A stretch of DNA of 64,000 nucleotides from Ananas comosus (taxonomy: Eukaryota > Streptophyta > Magnoliopsida > Poales > Bromeliaceae). The stretch is taken from contig NC_033627.1 of NCBI RefSeq assembly GCF_001540865.1, positions 1,746,432-1,810,431 on the forward strand, written 5' to 3'. The translations under genes were made by a program, and so were the position numbers. Shown here in pieces: positions 23,852 through 36,659 of the stretch (positions within the stretch are counted from its first letter, which is position 1; every line of letters begins with the position of its first letter). The notes under the pieces were generated by a model. That model did no database searches, was not told the origin of the DNA, and worked only from the letters and a program-made list of their open reading frames with translations.

Positions 23852-24216
23852 CAAGGGATGTCAATGAGTATGCATACTCGAAATTTTATCAGAATCCGAA
23901 CCCGAATGCAGCGGATATGTTCAATACTAAATGGATATGGATTCGAATGTAGAATTTGACTGTATCCGAACCCGAACCCGAACTTGAATTTATTTTGCAT
24001 TATATATAATATATATATAAAAATTTAATGTTATATATGAATTTGTTTTTTAAAAATTTAGATTTAATCTAATATATTTTGAAATATTGAAAAAAGAAAT
24101 AATTATTTCGGGTTCAAATTTTTTGGTTCGGGTTCGGGTTTGGGTCTCGGGTTTGGAGTCGGGTTCGGGTTCGGGTTTTTGAAAATTCGGCCGAATCTGA
24201 CACGTTGACATCTCTG
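23852..24216. mobile_element. hAT-like non-autonomous element with CCCGAAC subterminal repeats
   Basis: Ends CAAGGGATGTCAATG (23852) and, inverted, CAGAGATGTCAACG (from 24216) resemble short hAT termini. Clusters of CCGAACCCGAACC (23965-23990) and GGTTCGGGTTCGGG (24125-24175) are inverted relative to each other around an AT-rich core. No convincing 8-bp duplication is seen. Confidence 0.55.
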
Positions 24217-24420
24217 GGTGAATTCGTCCCAATGGCGAGTAGGCCCATGAATTGTGAAGGCTGGTTCGTGGCTGTCAAATTTATGCCACATGCGGCCCAA
24301 GGCCTAATTTTCAGAGTCGATAGGGTTGAGTTAACTGGGCTGGACGGGCCCATTATGGGCCCATCTCCAGATTTTGGGTTGATTTCCAAAAGCCTTTGCT
24401 TTTATACTTTATAAAGTCCA

Positions 24421-24421
24421 A

Positions 24422-24466
<45 letters not shown>
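24421..24466. repeat. Long poly-A tract
   Basis: About 46 consecutive A; it could be the tail of a retroposed sequence but no body is recognised beside it. Confidence 0.8.
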
Positions 24467-24469
<3 letters not shown>

Positions 24470-27400
24470 AAAGAGCTTCCAATCTTTCCTTCTCTGTCAT
24501 TATAAAATTGCAGTGACAATTGCCGCGTGGGAACTTTTCCGATGACGGTTGCCACCGCAATTTTATAGTACTTCGGGCCTTTTAAAACGTAAAATGCACG
24601 TGCTTTTTAGCGGCTGCAATATTAAACTAGGTCTGAACAACGCCAATCACAAACATGATTAATTTGTCCACTCAATTTTTTTTAAAAAAAAATCTATATA
24701 GAGTATGTCTCTATCACCCTGTCTCCATACTAATTTGGTCAAATGTTATGCTTATGAATAAATTCAAAAACAATTCATATTTAGAATTTAGTAGTTAGAT
24801 TTCATTCCGGGTCTTGTAAATTGTAACTATCATTTCATGATTGATATATATTTCTACCATCAATATAGCCACATAAGTAAGTTTATAAATTATTATAAAA
24901 TTTATTTGTAAGGATAACATTTTTCTTATATAAATATATCTTGGCAATGATATATTTAAGCAGTGTGCTTTTTCTACATCTCAATTTTTAATAGTTATGC
25001 ATTAAATAAATATTGCTTCGAAATTCGTATTGCTATATAATATTCATATATCTTTGTTCCTTGTCTAGGAAATAATAACATTAATATCCTGTAACGCTCA
25101 TAATAGAGTTGCTGCTTGTTTAAATGGGATGATCCAACGAACACTACGGATTTATTGCACCACCTTTTCTTCTTCTTTTTTTTTTCCTCTCTATGTGTAT
25201 TTATATAACTTTTAATTCAAATTTAAATTGTGGGGTATAGGTTTGGGGGTGGGGGCCCACCAAGTAGGGATTCCATAAAAGGAGGAGCAAAAAAAAAAAA
25301 AAAGGGCCTAGTCCCCAACCACCACTCCACAATTGATGACTGATGCACCTTTAATTCAAAAACAACACAACAACAATATGTATTTTAATAGCAATCCCCT
25401 TTTTCCTTTTGATTAAATACGAAGCAAAAAGGAATGAACTATGGATGTTAGGGAACACAATAATGATGCTAAGATCACAAAATTTTGAAAAATTTAAAAC
25501 CTCAAGCCGCCAATGTTGAAGAAAAAGGAGGAGGAGGAGGAGAAGAACCTACTTTTATCATCACATGTGGTTCAATGAGTGGGAAGTTCAAATGCCCTAC
25601 CAACCATATAGATGTTACTAAAAAGATCGATCTTTTGACAAATGGTTTAGAAATAGTTCTAATAATCCAGGCTATTTTCTATCAGATCAATCTTTCGGTG
25701 TGATAACAACGTATTAAAACTGATCTTAGGCCTTGAATTTACGCCTCTTCACCTACCGCGTGCAGTGAAGCAGATAGCGAACGTGAAATTGCAATAAGAA
25801 TGTCTGTAATACCATGTTATCTAAAAGACCGATCTTTCAGAAAACGATGCGAAAATAGTCGGAATGTTATCAAATCCAATAGGGTACGGAAGTGGGCTGA
25901 AACAATTGGGTGGACCTGGGCATCTGATAGCACAAAGGCCTTAGTCATGTAGAAGGCTCACATGGTCCCCATGAACCCATATGTGGTAAAATCGGTGCTC
26001 ATCCGCTCCTCCCTCATTACTTCATCAACAAGCCTTTACTATACAAGTTTCCACAATCAGGAGAAAAGGCATGTAAGGTATGCTTGTCTCATAAGAACCT
26101 CTCTTAGCTCTTTCTTCTTTTTTTTTTTTCTTTTTTTTCTTTTTTTTTTTTATTGGGTGGTTGGTGCCTTTAAAGTTCCACTTCTAAGAAGTTTCATCAA
26201 CAGGGCCTGTTATAATTAGTCCATCAGACGTTGGCGTGTAGAGGAAGTGCCGAAGTTGCCGATGGACCGACGGTGTTTTGTCGGTTGAGGATTTGAGGGG
26301 TAAGGGAGTGATAAAAAAGGATCAGATTAATTAGTAGGGTAGATTTGGAAAGATACTTTAGGTCCACCAGTGGAAGAATTTTGTGTGAGGAGGTGCGAGC
26401 GGTATAGGATAGCCTACGTTTAATTAAAATAGTTAAGAGGAGGAGAGCATGATTTTAGCATGGAGGGGGGGTATCTATGGATGTAGCATTGTTATGTCTC
26501 CTGTTTTCGAACAACCTTCCCTTAACCTCATTTTTTATACTTATCCATCTCAAATTAATTCTGATTAGTTTAATCGTACAACTACTTTTAAAAAAAAAAA
26601 AAATCAGTTTAAGCTTTTCATAGATGTATACAAGACAGTATATATATAGTCATCAAAGGACAAGTAAATCGGAGATACAAGATAAAATCTTTTTCGTGTT
26701 CTGTGAGAAATAGAGAGACAAGATATAATCTTCAAATTGCTACCTCATATCAATGACACAAAACTATATATATTGTTGGTACATAGTACTAAATCTTATG
26801 AGAACTTTGATCATCTTTAGCATTATATATTACTCAAAGAGATGGCATTAAAGTTGCGTTTTATTGCTCACTTCAAGCCCATCCATTCTTAGCTTTCTAT
26901 GAATTGTTAGCATCATATATAATAAATAGATGTAATCATAGAACCTATACTCCCTTGTTAGTAGTAACTATCATATTCCCTGCCTTGGATAGCTACTAAT
27001 ACAGTAATACTCTCCTTTTCACTTTGGCTCGATCTTTTCTTATTCTTGAAGGGTTTGGAAAGTGAAATTTAAATCATGATACCTTTTTTATGAGTTACAA
27101 ATTGAAAAAAAAACAAAAAAAAAGTGGTGGGCTCTCACTCAAACAAAAAGGTGGTGGGGGTCCAAATTTTCCTTTGATAAGGATTTTGCATTAGGTAATC
27201 CCTTACATAGATTTATTAACGAAATAGTAACACTACAAGGTCTTATTACTGGTCATTGGGAGCACTCATGTTAAATATGAACACACATCCAATTGCTTTT
27301 TGTTAACAACCGTCAAGTCGACTATCGGGATTTGAATTCCTGATCCTCTGTTCTGATAATATGTTAACAACTAAGCGTCTTTGAAAAATTATGCTAATTT

Positions 27401-30400
27401 CGTAAATATCTTGTACTATTTAAATGATTTTCTAAGCAAACATGCATTGAAAATAAAAAACAGATATAAACTAATTTGCTCGACATAATTTTAATATCTA
27501 GTTCTCAAAAAATTTTTAAAAAATGAAAAGGTCGATGCTGATTCAACGAAGCTTTGTAGTTTCTGCTGATCAAAATCCTGAGTGTTGCGTAACCCCCAAA
27601 AAAGATGTAATTAATTAAGTAGTTCTCTACCGACACCGTGATAGATGCCATGTATCTGAATGTATCACTTATCGCTCTATATTTTTGCTGTTACATTGTA
27701 TTCGTAGATAAGCTAGCATGCACTCTTTATCGTTTAAAAGGGCGCATTAAAGCTAACCTTATAAATTTGATTAGATTCAATACATCTATTTATACTGATT
27801 AAATAAATCAAATACGTTAGTTCCGCTCATGGAGGGGCCGAACAAAGTTAATTAGCTACCAGAAGTTGTACTAATGAGCAAAATAGTGAATATTTAAAGG
27901 ATTAATTGCTCTGTTGTTGTACATAATGTTCCCCAAATCTCAAGATACAAACAATGCATTATGGTCCAGAATCCAAAAGCGACTAGTGTGTGGCCCTTGT
28001 TGCATTGATTCTTCATTATTATTATTACCATTTTTATTACTTTTATTATTACAAATTATTATTCTCGAGAACGCTTCATTACAGTATTAATTAAGATGGA
28101 TCTCAAAGCATTATGAGTAACACTTTGGATTAAATTAATGTAACTTAACATTAGTGCCAATTAACTACTAACTACTCTAGTTCTCCTGAGATTTATACAC
28201 CGTTTACGAGACAACTACATATGCAAGTGGAAAGATGCAGTAAAAACTTTGAGATCTATCACTGATCCAGGAGATACCCAAATAAGCAATTGGTTAAAAA
28301 AAATTAAACCATGTTTAATTTTCTTAATTATTCACTTACCTTGCTGTGTTCAGCAGCTTAAGAACAAGGTGTGAGCTGTGACTTAGCACATGTGAATTGT
28401 AATCTTTATAACCCGCGTTAATACATTAGCATATTTTCTTAAGAAATTAAATAAAGCTCCTTCCAGGAGGTTACCTAGCTCCTCAGAATCTTATTTAATT
28501 AACTGGGTCTAAACTGTGTCAATAAGGACAAACGTTTGTATTATGTGTCACAAGTATTCAACTAGATATGCATTTGCGGATTGTTTTCGCACGTGTGGGG
28601 CTCCGTGAGATTGGAATCTTAGGAGAGCACAGTTGACCCTGGTATAGTGTGTAGGAAGTTTCCGACGCGTTCGTGCGGATCCAGCTAATAAAGACCTGTT
28701 CTTTTCTGGGTTAGAAACCGTACCCGCCTCGCCATGCGATCGGACGCCACGTGTTTCATTCAAGCATAAATTGTTGGCTTAAATGGATCAGCATCCTGTT
28801 TTATAATGAAAAATCATGTTAAGCCGAGTCATATTTAAAATGGCACAAGACTAGTTGGGCCAAATTACAATTGAGATCCGTGGACGTTCTATCTGTACAC
28901 TTTAAATGAATTGATTGTGTATTTTTAACCGCTCGAGCTTTTGAAATTAATGATTAGCGCCAACGATCCGACATAAATTAAATAAGTTTGTTGGCCACAC
29001 ATCGAATTGTTGCTTGTGCTAAAGCAGAAAGCCGCTGAAACATTTCAACGTCCAAAGAGCAGTTTCAACACTTTCAGAATACGATCTAACAGTTATAAAG
29101 CTTTTTGCGTACGTATCTATTCTTGTGCTTCTCAAGCAGAGTTTAGCTCTGTTGCTTCTTTATGGGATTATTAGATAGGCCGAGCTTCAAAACGCGATAG
29201 AGTTAATTAATCAGATTTAACATGCCTACTCAGATTATTAACAGTTCATGCTTGTTATTATCGCTCTACCTAATTAAGTTTGCGGTTTGGCTAATTAACA
29301 AATTTCAGATCAATTAATTAATACTCAGTAGCTAAGATGCCCTGGCAATAGCAAATAGTGAAGCAGTGGTCCTCTACTCCTCTGTTCCTTGGGTTGCTTT
29401 TGTTTTTGTTTTTTTTTTAATTTCTTTTTTTTAAAAAAAATTATTTATTTAGAATGAAGTGTTCCTTGGGTTGTAATTGGCTAATTGCCCGAGAATCTAT
29501 CAAAGTGTGATCTGTATAACATATTCAATGGAGTTGGAATGGGACGCGTGGCACTTGCAATGGAGTTGGAATTGGACGCGTGGCACCGGATGCCGTGGAA
29601 GGTGCAAGCCAGGTTGCACAAGTTTCATCCAACCGGAGTGCCTACCTTCCAACCAGTCCATAGGATTTTTTTACTCTCTATTTTCTAAATAGAGAGAGAT
29701 GATGTGGGTGGATTTCTCCTTAATTTTTACTCGAAAATTAGACTAATTTTTATCTTTTTATCTTTTTAAAGAATTAAAAATTGGCCCTAATAGAAAAATA
29801 TATATATATATATATTCTTCAAGAAGTTGCAGTATTTTAGTTTTTTAAAATGCAGCAAATTGTCTATTTTATTTATCTTTTGTTAAAAATAGATTCGACT
29901 AAAAATATATTTCGAATTTTGTATCTCGAATTTTAGCCAACTGTACGCTACAAGAAAAAATTACGCCATAAGAGCAGAAATGAAAATAGGATCGGATCCA
30001 CCTCCCGCCCTTCTTCTTCTTTTTTTTTCTTTTTTTCTTTTCTTTTTTTTTTTATACGGATGAGGGCGAATTCAGTGATTGAATCTTACTATATTTTTTG
30101 CATTCAATTACTCCTCTATTTTGAAGGGTTAAAAATGGTAGTATATTTTTTCACATATCGAAATAAATTTAAAAAAAAAATCCTTCGTGACTTCCACCCT
30201 ATTATTTAGTGAATAAAAATAAAACAAAATATAAGAATTAATATGTTATCTCCTTTATTTAATAAAAAATTGACTTAAGCTATAAAAGTGAAACAGCCAG
30301 ACCTCGGAAGAAAAAGAGACAGAAAATAATAAAAGACAAAAACAACGAGTAAAATAATCTGGCAAATACTAGCAAAAAAGAGTTGCATATATATTTTGGG

Positions 30401-30950
30401 CCAGTCGTTCGCTCGTTCGCGTTAACCTCTCACATCTAATTCTTCCGACTCCATGCAAAGGGTTCGAACTCTTCTTATTGAAGATCATGTTATTTTTGTC
30501 TAATCAAACTGTCTATTAGCTAGCCGTTAGAATATATATATATATATATATATATATAACTACTTTTTCAATGAATCTGCTGGAAATGCTTGAGCGCTTT
30601 AGGCTGAAATACTATTAATAGTAAAACGCTTTTTTTGCTATCAAATTTTTAACCCTTGGATGAAAAATTGTAAGGTCAGGATGATATTAGTTGGTTAGAG
30701 TTGAGTGGTCTCCCTAGGGTTGAGTGGTCTCCACTGGATTACAGTATTTAATCCAATGGTTAGAAATAATGAAAAGGGTTGATCCAAAGGCTAAAAAATT
30801 AGTAGCAATAATAAAATTTTGCTACTAATAGTAGCCCAGTCCAACTCTCTCTCTCTCTTATATTTATTATATATAATATATAATATATATATATATTAAT
30901 ATAATATTATATATATATTATATTTATATTTATTTATTTTTGGCTCTTAG
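24470..30950. other. Gene-poor AT-rich intergenic DNA
   Basis: About 6.5 kb without a coding region I can support. It holds homopolymer runs (26110-26152 T-rich, 30012-30052 T-rich), TA microsatellites (29799-29815, 30533-30557) and a 32-bp two-copy repeat at 29526-29590 containing GGACGCGTGGCAC. A GC-richer patch at 28570-28760 has no recognisable product. The short frames present look random. Confidence 0.6.
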
Positions 30951-30954
30951 ATTT

Positions 30955-31300
30955 TTTATCTTATTCGAGACGGATTGGGCGCGGGGCGGACCGCGTAGCC
31001 AGCAACAACCGCGGCGGCGGGCGACAACTGCAGTGATGAGCGGGCAGCAGGCTGCCGAGGGAGATGAAAACGTGGTGGGTGCATGTGTGTGGGAGTGGGG
31101 GAAGACTGAAGAGTGAAAATTTGGAGGAGGAGCGGGGGACCCTCGATTCACGTAAGTTTTCCACCGGCCGCAAATCACGTCGCAAGGGACGGGGGCGTGA
31201 CGCCAGCCCCACCTCTCGTTCATTCCCTTCTCTGCCCCCAGTCAACGTGGAGGAGGCTCCTTTTTTCGAGAAAGTCTCCCAGTCACCTTACATAGTAAGC
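30955..31300. other. GC-rich island of unknown nature
   Basis: An abrupt GC-rich block in AT-rich surroundings, with open frames on both strands whose predicted peptides are Pro/Arg/Ser-rich and match nothing I know. It could be a captured or relict promoter/5' exon. It is not annotated as a gene. Confidence 0.4.
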
Positions 31301-31351
31301 ATATACATATATAGAGTAGACCTTGTGTGTAAATGTGCTTTGCTCTTTGGC

Positions 31352-31657
31352 AGTGTGGCATGGGGATAAAGGGTGGAATAACTCTTTATCCCCATTTTAT
31401 ATCCAAACGTTAATTTTTTATTCAAAAATAGTATTTCTCAGTTATCTATAATAATCGAGTATAACTATTCCGACCAACACCTTCATTTTCTATATATAAC
31501 TATCCATTATTTTTCTATTCTATATTATTTATCCAAACGTTATTTTTTTTATCCCCGGGAACAACCCAATTTTTATCCAAACGCTATTTTTCTTATTCCC
31601 ATATTTCTACCTATTCATGTAATAACTAGTTCTTGTTTATATCCGAACCAAACGCTA
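31352..31657. mobile_element. MITE related to the ERGIC3-intron element (copy A)
   Basis: Begins AGTGTGGCATGGGGATAAAG and contains the hairpin GGGGATAAAG/CTTTATCCCC around GGTGGAATAAC (31363-31394). It repeats TTATCCAAACG internally and ends ATCCGAACCAAACGCT. The head and the GGTGGAATAAC hairpin correspond to the inverted copy at 56455-56835. Target duplication not resolved. Confidence 0.6.
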
Positions 31658-32960
31658 GTCATTTTTAACAATAAAGCTTTTGAATAGACGATCTGTTTCG
31701 TTAGACTTAATTTATCATATTTAAAATATCTAAAAAATAAATTTTATAATTTTTCTATATTATTTACCTAACAATCGAAATGATTCAAAATCAATAATTT
31801 TTAATAGTTTATATTTATTGTTTGCAAATTTAACAGTGTATAAGTATTCAAATCAGATAAAATTTTGATAGAAAATTCTTTATACTATTTATTGTAAGAT
31901 CAATATCTCTTATCCAAAATTTTAGTGTTATATCACCACTTTTCGGGAGATTTTTATTTTCGCGAGATTTTTATTCAATCGCTATGTAAATGATATCGAA
32001 AAATTGTAAAATTTATTTTCTAAATACTGCAAATATGGTAAATCAAGTCTAATAGAGCTGATCGTCGATTCAGAAGCTCCATCATTAAAAACGGCTTAGG
32101 AACACGATACAACAGACAAGACCTATATATACTTGTAATATCAAATTAGCTATTTTTATAAGCGCATAGTTTTTGGTACGATTAACTTTTTTATCATTGG
32201 ATCATCCATTATAAAAGGCTCCAATCACTAGACTCCATTATTTTGATCTAATGACAAAAATGACTTGATCCAAGGTTTAAAATTTATAGGTATTAAAAAA
32301 TTGATAGTTCTAAAAATATTTCAACGTGGTATATATTATATATTCAATTATCATATTGTCTCTGATTTACTTTTTTTTAATTAAACTAACATGGATTTAT
32401 TATAAAAGAATTAGGAGCTGCTCTGCTTATGCGCTTCCCTTTCCTATTCTGAGGAAAATGAAAGCTCGTGGTGGTGGAAACGGGAAAATGACGGGTCCGA
32501 GGTTCCCAAAAATCTATTGCGTGGATCCAGTCCACCACTTCGGCGAACAAAAATCTTTTTTTTTTTTTTTTGGTTTTTACAAAATGGTCAAATTCAGATA
32601 ATAAATATTTACTAAAGTAATTTGATAAATTTATCTGTTAATTCTAAAATCTGCTATGTTTGTAGCACTGTTCTTTTTTTCTTTTATTTCAAAAATCAAT
32701 TATCTAAATATTAAGTACTTTTAAAAAATAACACTGATAAATAATCCCCTTAGATATTTTAGAAGTTGTAGATCGCATTCGGTAAATTCGAAACATCTAT
32801 TTACAAACCTCTAGGGTTGAGTATTAGTTAATTGGTCTACGGCGGATCGGGTCTAGATTAATTGTTTCAATCCCAAGTCTCCCCCACGGTCCCACAGTTA
32901 AGAACAGTTAGAGGAAGTCCTTTTACTATGCATCAACTACGGCATCATTATAAAAAAAAA
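31658..32960. other. AT-rich intergenic DNA
   Basis: No supported gene. A B-box-like TTTCAATCCC near 32866 hints at a decayed SINE but is not enough to call one. Confidence 0.5.
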
Positions 32961-32965
32961 AAAAA

Positions 32966-33398
32966 GAAAACTTCAAATATCCCTCTTGTGGTTTCGCTAT
33001 TTCTCACTTTAGTACCCTGTGGTTTAAATTGTATCAAGTTAGTACTATGTGGTTTTGCACTTTTTCACTTTAGTGCCTTGTGGTTTAAAGTGTATCAATT
33101 TAGTATCTTGTGGTTTCATATTTTCTCACTTTAGTATCCCATGATTTCGCACTTTCTCACTTTAGTACTCTGTGTTTTAAAAATCATAGGATACTAACTT
33201 GATACAAAAATAAAACTATAAGGTACTAACTTGATACAAAAATAAAATCACAGAGTACTAACTTAATACACTTTAAATCACAGAGTACTAAAGTGAGAAA
33301 GTGTGAAACCACAGGGTACTAACTTGATACACTTTAAACCACAGTGCACTAAAATGAAAAAGTGTGAAACCACAAAAGAGTTTTTTGAAGTTTTCCCC
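32966..33398. mobile_element. Foldback element (copy 3)
   Basis: Left end GAAAACTTCAAATATCCCTC; right end GAGTTTTTTGAAGTTTTCCCC. It is filled with the TTTAGTACCCTGTGGTTT unit in one direction up to about 33180 and in the opposite direction afterwards, as in copy 1. Flanked by A runs. Confidence 0.83.
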
Positions 33399-33399
33399 A

Positions 33400-34630
33400 A
33401 AAAAAAAAAATACAACTGTTATTAGATATCACTTTCTGGGAGTTGCAATTTTTGCTGGACCCAGTTCACCCCTTCGTCAATCCCTTTCTTTGATTCTCAT
33501 TTATCTCCAACGAAACAGTTTTTGGAATCAACCGTGTTTGAAAAGAGTGATGATTATAGAGAGCAGATAACTGGATGGTCCTGTAACGCTCGAAAATGGT
33601 GGACTAGGTTCATGAATAGTTTNGGGGGGGGGGGGGGAGGGATGGGTGGTGGTAAATAGGGAATCCCTGCATCCCTCCGATCTCACCACGTGAATCACTC
33701 ACCTCCTGGTCTCCTGTCCCCCTTCCACCAAAATGTAACTGTATTGTCCTTCCCTTTGTATTTATCTAGTTAGCTCTCGAATATTTAAATTAGAAAAAAA
33801 GGAAAATCTAAGAAATTGAGGAACTTGGTAAACTCCACCAATTTAAGAAGGCAATAGTCTTCTTGAGCTATATTAATAATGTTAACAACAGCATCTGAAG
33901 ACTAGTCCAGCTAATTTTCCTCTAGGGATCTCTGTAAATGCACGTAAACTTAATTTAGCTCCAGCGCCTGCGCTCAAGCTTAATGTTTGCAGGTTCTTCT
34001 ATAAATCATTAATCTTTTTGAACAAAAGGTTTGTTTTTATTAAATTCATAACTTTGAAAAAATCATAGTTATTGGTGTTTATTTAGACGCTGAAATCGTG
34101 AAATCATTCGAACTTTCACTCATAATAATATGCAAATCAAATCGCCGTTTCGACTTGTGGTTTTCAAACAGCCTAAATTATTCGTAACAAATACAACAAG
34201 CACAACGGATGAATTGAGTCATTTACTTGATGGCTTAAATTCTAAACTAGCTATAATGCAGCAAAAAAATGAGTTATAAAAGGGACTTGATGCTAAATCT
34301 CATGTACCATGCAGCATTAATCAAGTGTATAAAATTAGGGAAACCGGACGAGGGCGTGATGTGATTAACTTGGAAACATGCCAGCCATTCAATTTGTACA
34401 TTCGAACATCAATCAAACATGGCAAAGGTCTTTAATTTGATCACCTCAAAAACACCGGTTGATCCATCTGCATCATCCTCCTCCTATCAACATTCACCCA
34501 TTTTGTACTACCCGAGAAGCACACAAAGAGGAGCTTTGCTAAATTGCAAAGACTCATTAGACAATCTATAACTAATTAAGCATATAGATCATATACAACG
34601 TACAAAATTAATCAGTTCCCTAACAATTCC
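33400..34630. other. Intergenic DNA with assembly-ambiguous G run
   Basis: Contains an N followed by about 15 G (33623-33638). No supported gene. The right part is presumably the 3' flank of the patatin-like gene. Confidence 0.6.
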
Positions 34631-34632
34631 CC

Positions 34633-36521
34633 TCAATCTCTGTCTACAACACGGTGGTGGCTGGGCGGCGGAGATGGAGTCGCGGCGGTGGACGAGGCTA
34701 AAGAAGAAGTCGTCACAGTAGACACGGTTGCGGAGGACAAGCGCGGAGTCCCCGCCGACTTCACGGCGACGACGGGGATCGGGCTCGTCTTCCGCCGGCC
34801 GTGCTCCTTCACGAGCTCGACCGCGCACCACTCGAGCTTCTCCGCATTGGTTCGCTCCGAGAGCTTCTTCCCCCGAAAGAGCACCGACTCCGCGTTACGC
34901 TGCGCCAGCATCTCCTCCGCCGCCCTCGTCGCCTTCTTCGCGTCCGTCGTGGGCTTTGAGGCCTCGAAGGGTTTAGTCGCCTGAAGAAATTACATAATTA
35001 AGATTTAATTACGTTTAATTACACTTTACTGTACTATTATTTTTTTGAATTTTTATTTTCTTATTTACTATTTTTCAAAACAAAAAAAAAATAAGCCATA
35101 TAGATGTTAGGGGTAATTCGGTCATTTCAGGTGGAGGGGAGAAAGAGGAAATGGTACCTGGATGCGAATGTAGTTGCTCGTCCTGCTGTGTCCGAATGCC
35201 ATGGCGACCGCTTGATCCACCTGATACATTTACAAAACAGAATGTTGAAAAATGAAATCGTTAGTAATTTAGAAAATATGATTAAATTTAACGACGAAAT
35301 TGCCCTGCAAAATTGCTACGGTCGATCTGGACCGTCTATTGACCGCAGGAGCGAAGTACAGATCCCGAGCGATGGACGGACGAGATTAACACAGAAATGG
35401 TGATCGACAAACCGACATTTTTGTCAGTTCGTGCAGAGCAGAAAAATTACTTTAACCCAACAAAGCAATAAAATGCAAATAGAAATAAAATAAAATAAAA
35501 AAAGAGATCGAAAACAGCTGGCGGGAAGTAAAAGTGCTCGTCGTACCATGTCGGCCGCGCTCTCCGCCGCGATCCGCAGCATCTCCGCCGCGGACGGCGG
35601 CGCCGCCGTGGGAGTGGGCGTCGCCGCCGCCGAGAGGTTCACGCGCATGGCCTCGCCGCACCCGAGGGAGACGACGAGGAGGTTCTCGACCCCGGCGGCC
35701 AGGGGGAACTCGCGCTTGTTGTTGAGCACGTGCGTGATCGCCGCGGCCGCGGGGTTCCCCATCGCCACCCCGGCCCCCACCGCGGCGATCCGCGCGCGGC
35801 CGTCCACCGACCTCATCTCCACCGCCGCCCCCGCCGCCGCGCACGTCGCCGCGCACACCTCGCGGAGGCGGAAGTCGAAGCCCTCGCCCTCCACCGCGTC
35901 CGCCCGCGAGAACAGGAACGGCGCCCCCGTCGCCAGGTCGTAGCACGGGATCAGCACCGGCCCCACCGTGTCCCGCAGCGTCGCCTCCCCGAACACCCGC
36001 CGGAACATCCCCGCCGGCGAAGATCGCCGGAAAATTCCCCGGAGGACCCGCCTCCTCTCGCCGGAGAGGGCGCCCCTCCGCAGGTTCCGCGCGAGGAACC
36101 CCAGCGCCTCCTCGACCGAGAACATCGAGCGCCCGTCGGGGCCCCGCGCGAAGAGCATCGCCGCGAGGACCCCGCCAGCGCCCGACCCCGCCGCGACGTC
36201 GAAGTAGTCGGCGATCCGGGAGCCCGGGTCGCCGGATCTCTCGCGCAGCGAGGCCTCGAGGCGCGAGAGCGCCACCGCGGCGAGGATGCCGTCGGCGGCG
36301 CGGCCCCCGCCGTCGATGGAGAGGATCCGGACCCTCCCGGCGGGCGCCGCGCACCTCGCCGGGGTCTTCGTCGGGGTCTCCGGGAGCGACGCGGCGGCGG
36401 AGGAGAAGAGCTTGGGCTCGTCGTAGCCGAAGAGGAACTTGCTCTCGAGGATGGAGAAGATCTCGTAGCTGAGCTTGTCGACGTCGAAGCTCGGATCGAT
36501 CAACGCCGCCGCCGCCGCCAT
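34633..36521 (-). CDS. Patatin-like protein, group III (pPLAIII type)
   Basis: Member of the plant patatin-related phospholipase/acyl-hydrolase superfamily; group III proteins are involved in lipid metabolism and growth. Three exons on minus: 36521-35547, 35220-35158, 34980-34633 (1386 nt, 461 aa). The patatin core shows the oxyanion-type DGGGRA (residues 70-75) and GSGAGG (112-117) where the canonical nucleophile elbow is GTSTGG. The usual DG[G/A] that holds the catalytic Asp is GAGVAMGNP (about 249-257). Such non-canonical residues are typical of pPLAIII. The C-terminal exon (AEEMLAQRNAESVLFRGKKL) also fits this group. The first exon is extremely GC-rich (GC3-biased) with long overlapping open frames that are shadows. 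A TATA box at 36651-36659 supports the start. Confidence 0.92.
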
Positions 36522-36559
36522 TGCTAGGGTTTTCGAGGTGGTTTTCTACTACTAGTACT

Positions 36560-36622
36560 AGAGATTGAGGGAGAAAGAGAGATAGAGAGAGAGTGTGTGT
36601 GTGTGTGTGTGTCTGTGTGTGA
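36560..36622. repeat. GA/GT microsatellite in 5'UTR of patatin-like gene
   Basis: An imperfect GAGA tract runs into about eleven GT units with one interruption. It lies between the TATA box and the start codon, so it is probably transcribed. Confidence 0.85.
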
Positions 36623-36650
36623 TGGGGAATCACGGAGGGCTCTTCTGCTT

Positions 36651-36659
36651 GTTTATATA
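36651..36659 (-). promoter_or_regulatory. TATA box of the patatin-like gene
   Basis: TATATAAAC on minus, about 130 bp upstream of the ATG at 36521, which leaves a normal 5'UTR of about 100 nt. Confidence 0.7.

Noticed and set aside
24114..24300. GGGTTCGGGTTC array as an interstitial telomere
   Set aside because: The unit is GGTTCG-like, not TTTAGGG, and it is symmetric with an inverted cluster, fitting a transposon end.
30380..30480. GGGTTCGAACTC at about 30460 as a SINE or tRNA B box
   Set aside because: No A box at the proper distance and no tail or target duplication.
35452..36633. Long open frames overlapping the patatin-like first exon on both strands
   Set aside because: Arg/Pro/Gly-rich shadows of a GC-rich coding exon; only the 36521 frame encodes a recognisable domain.
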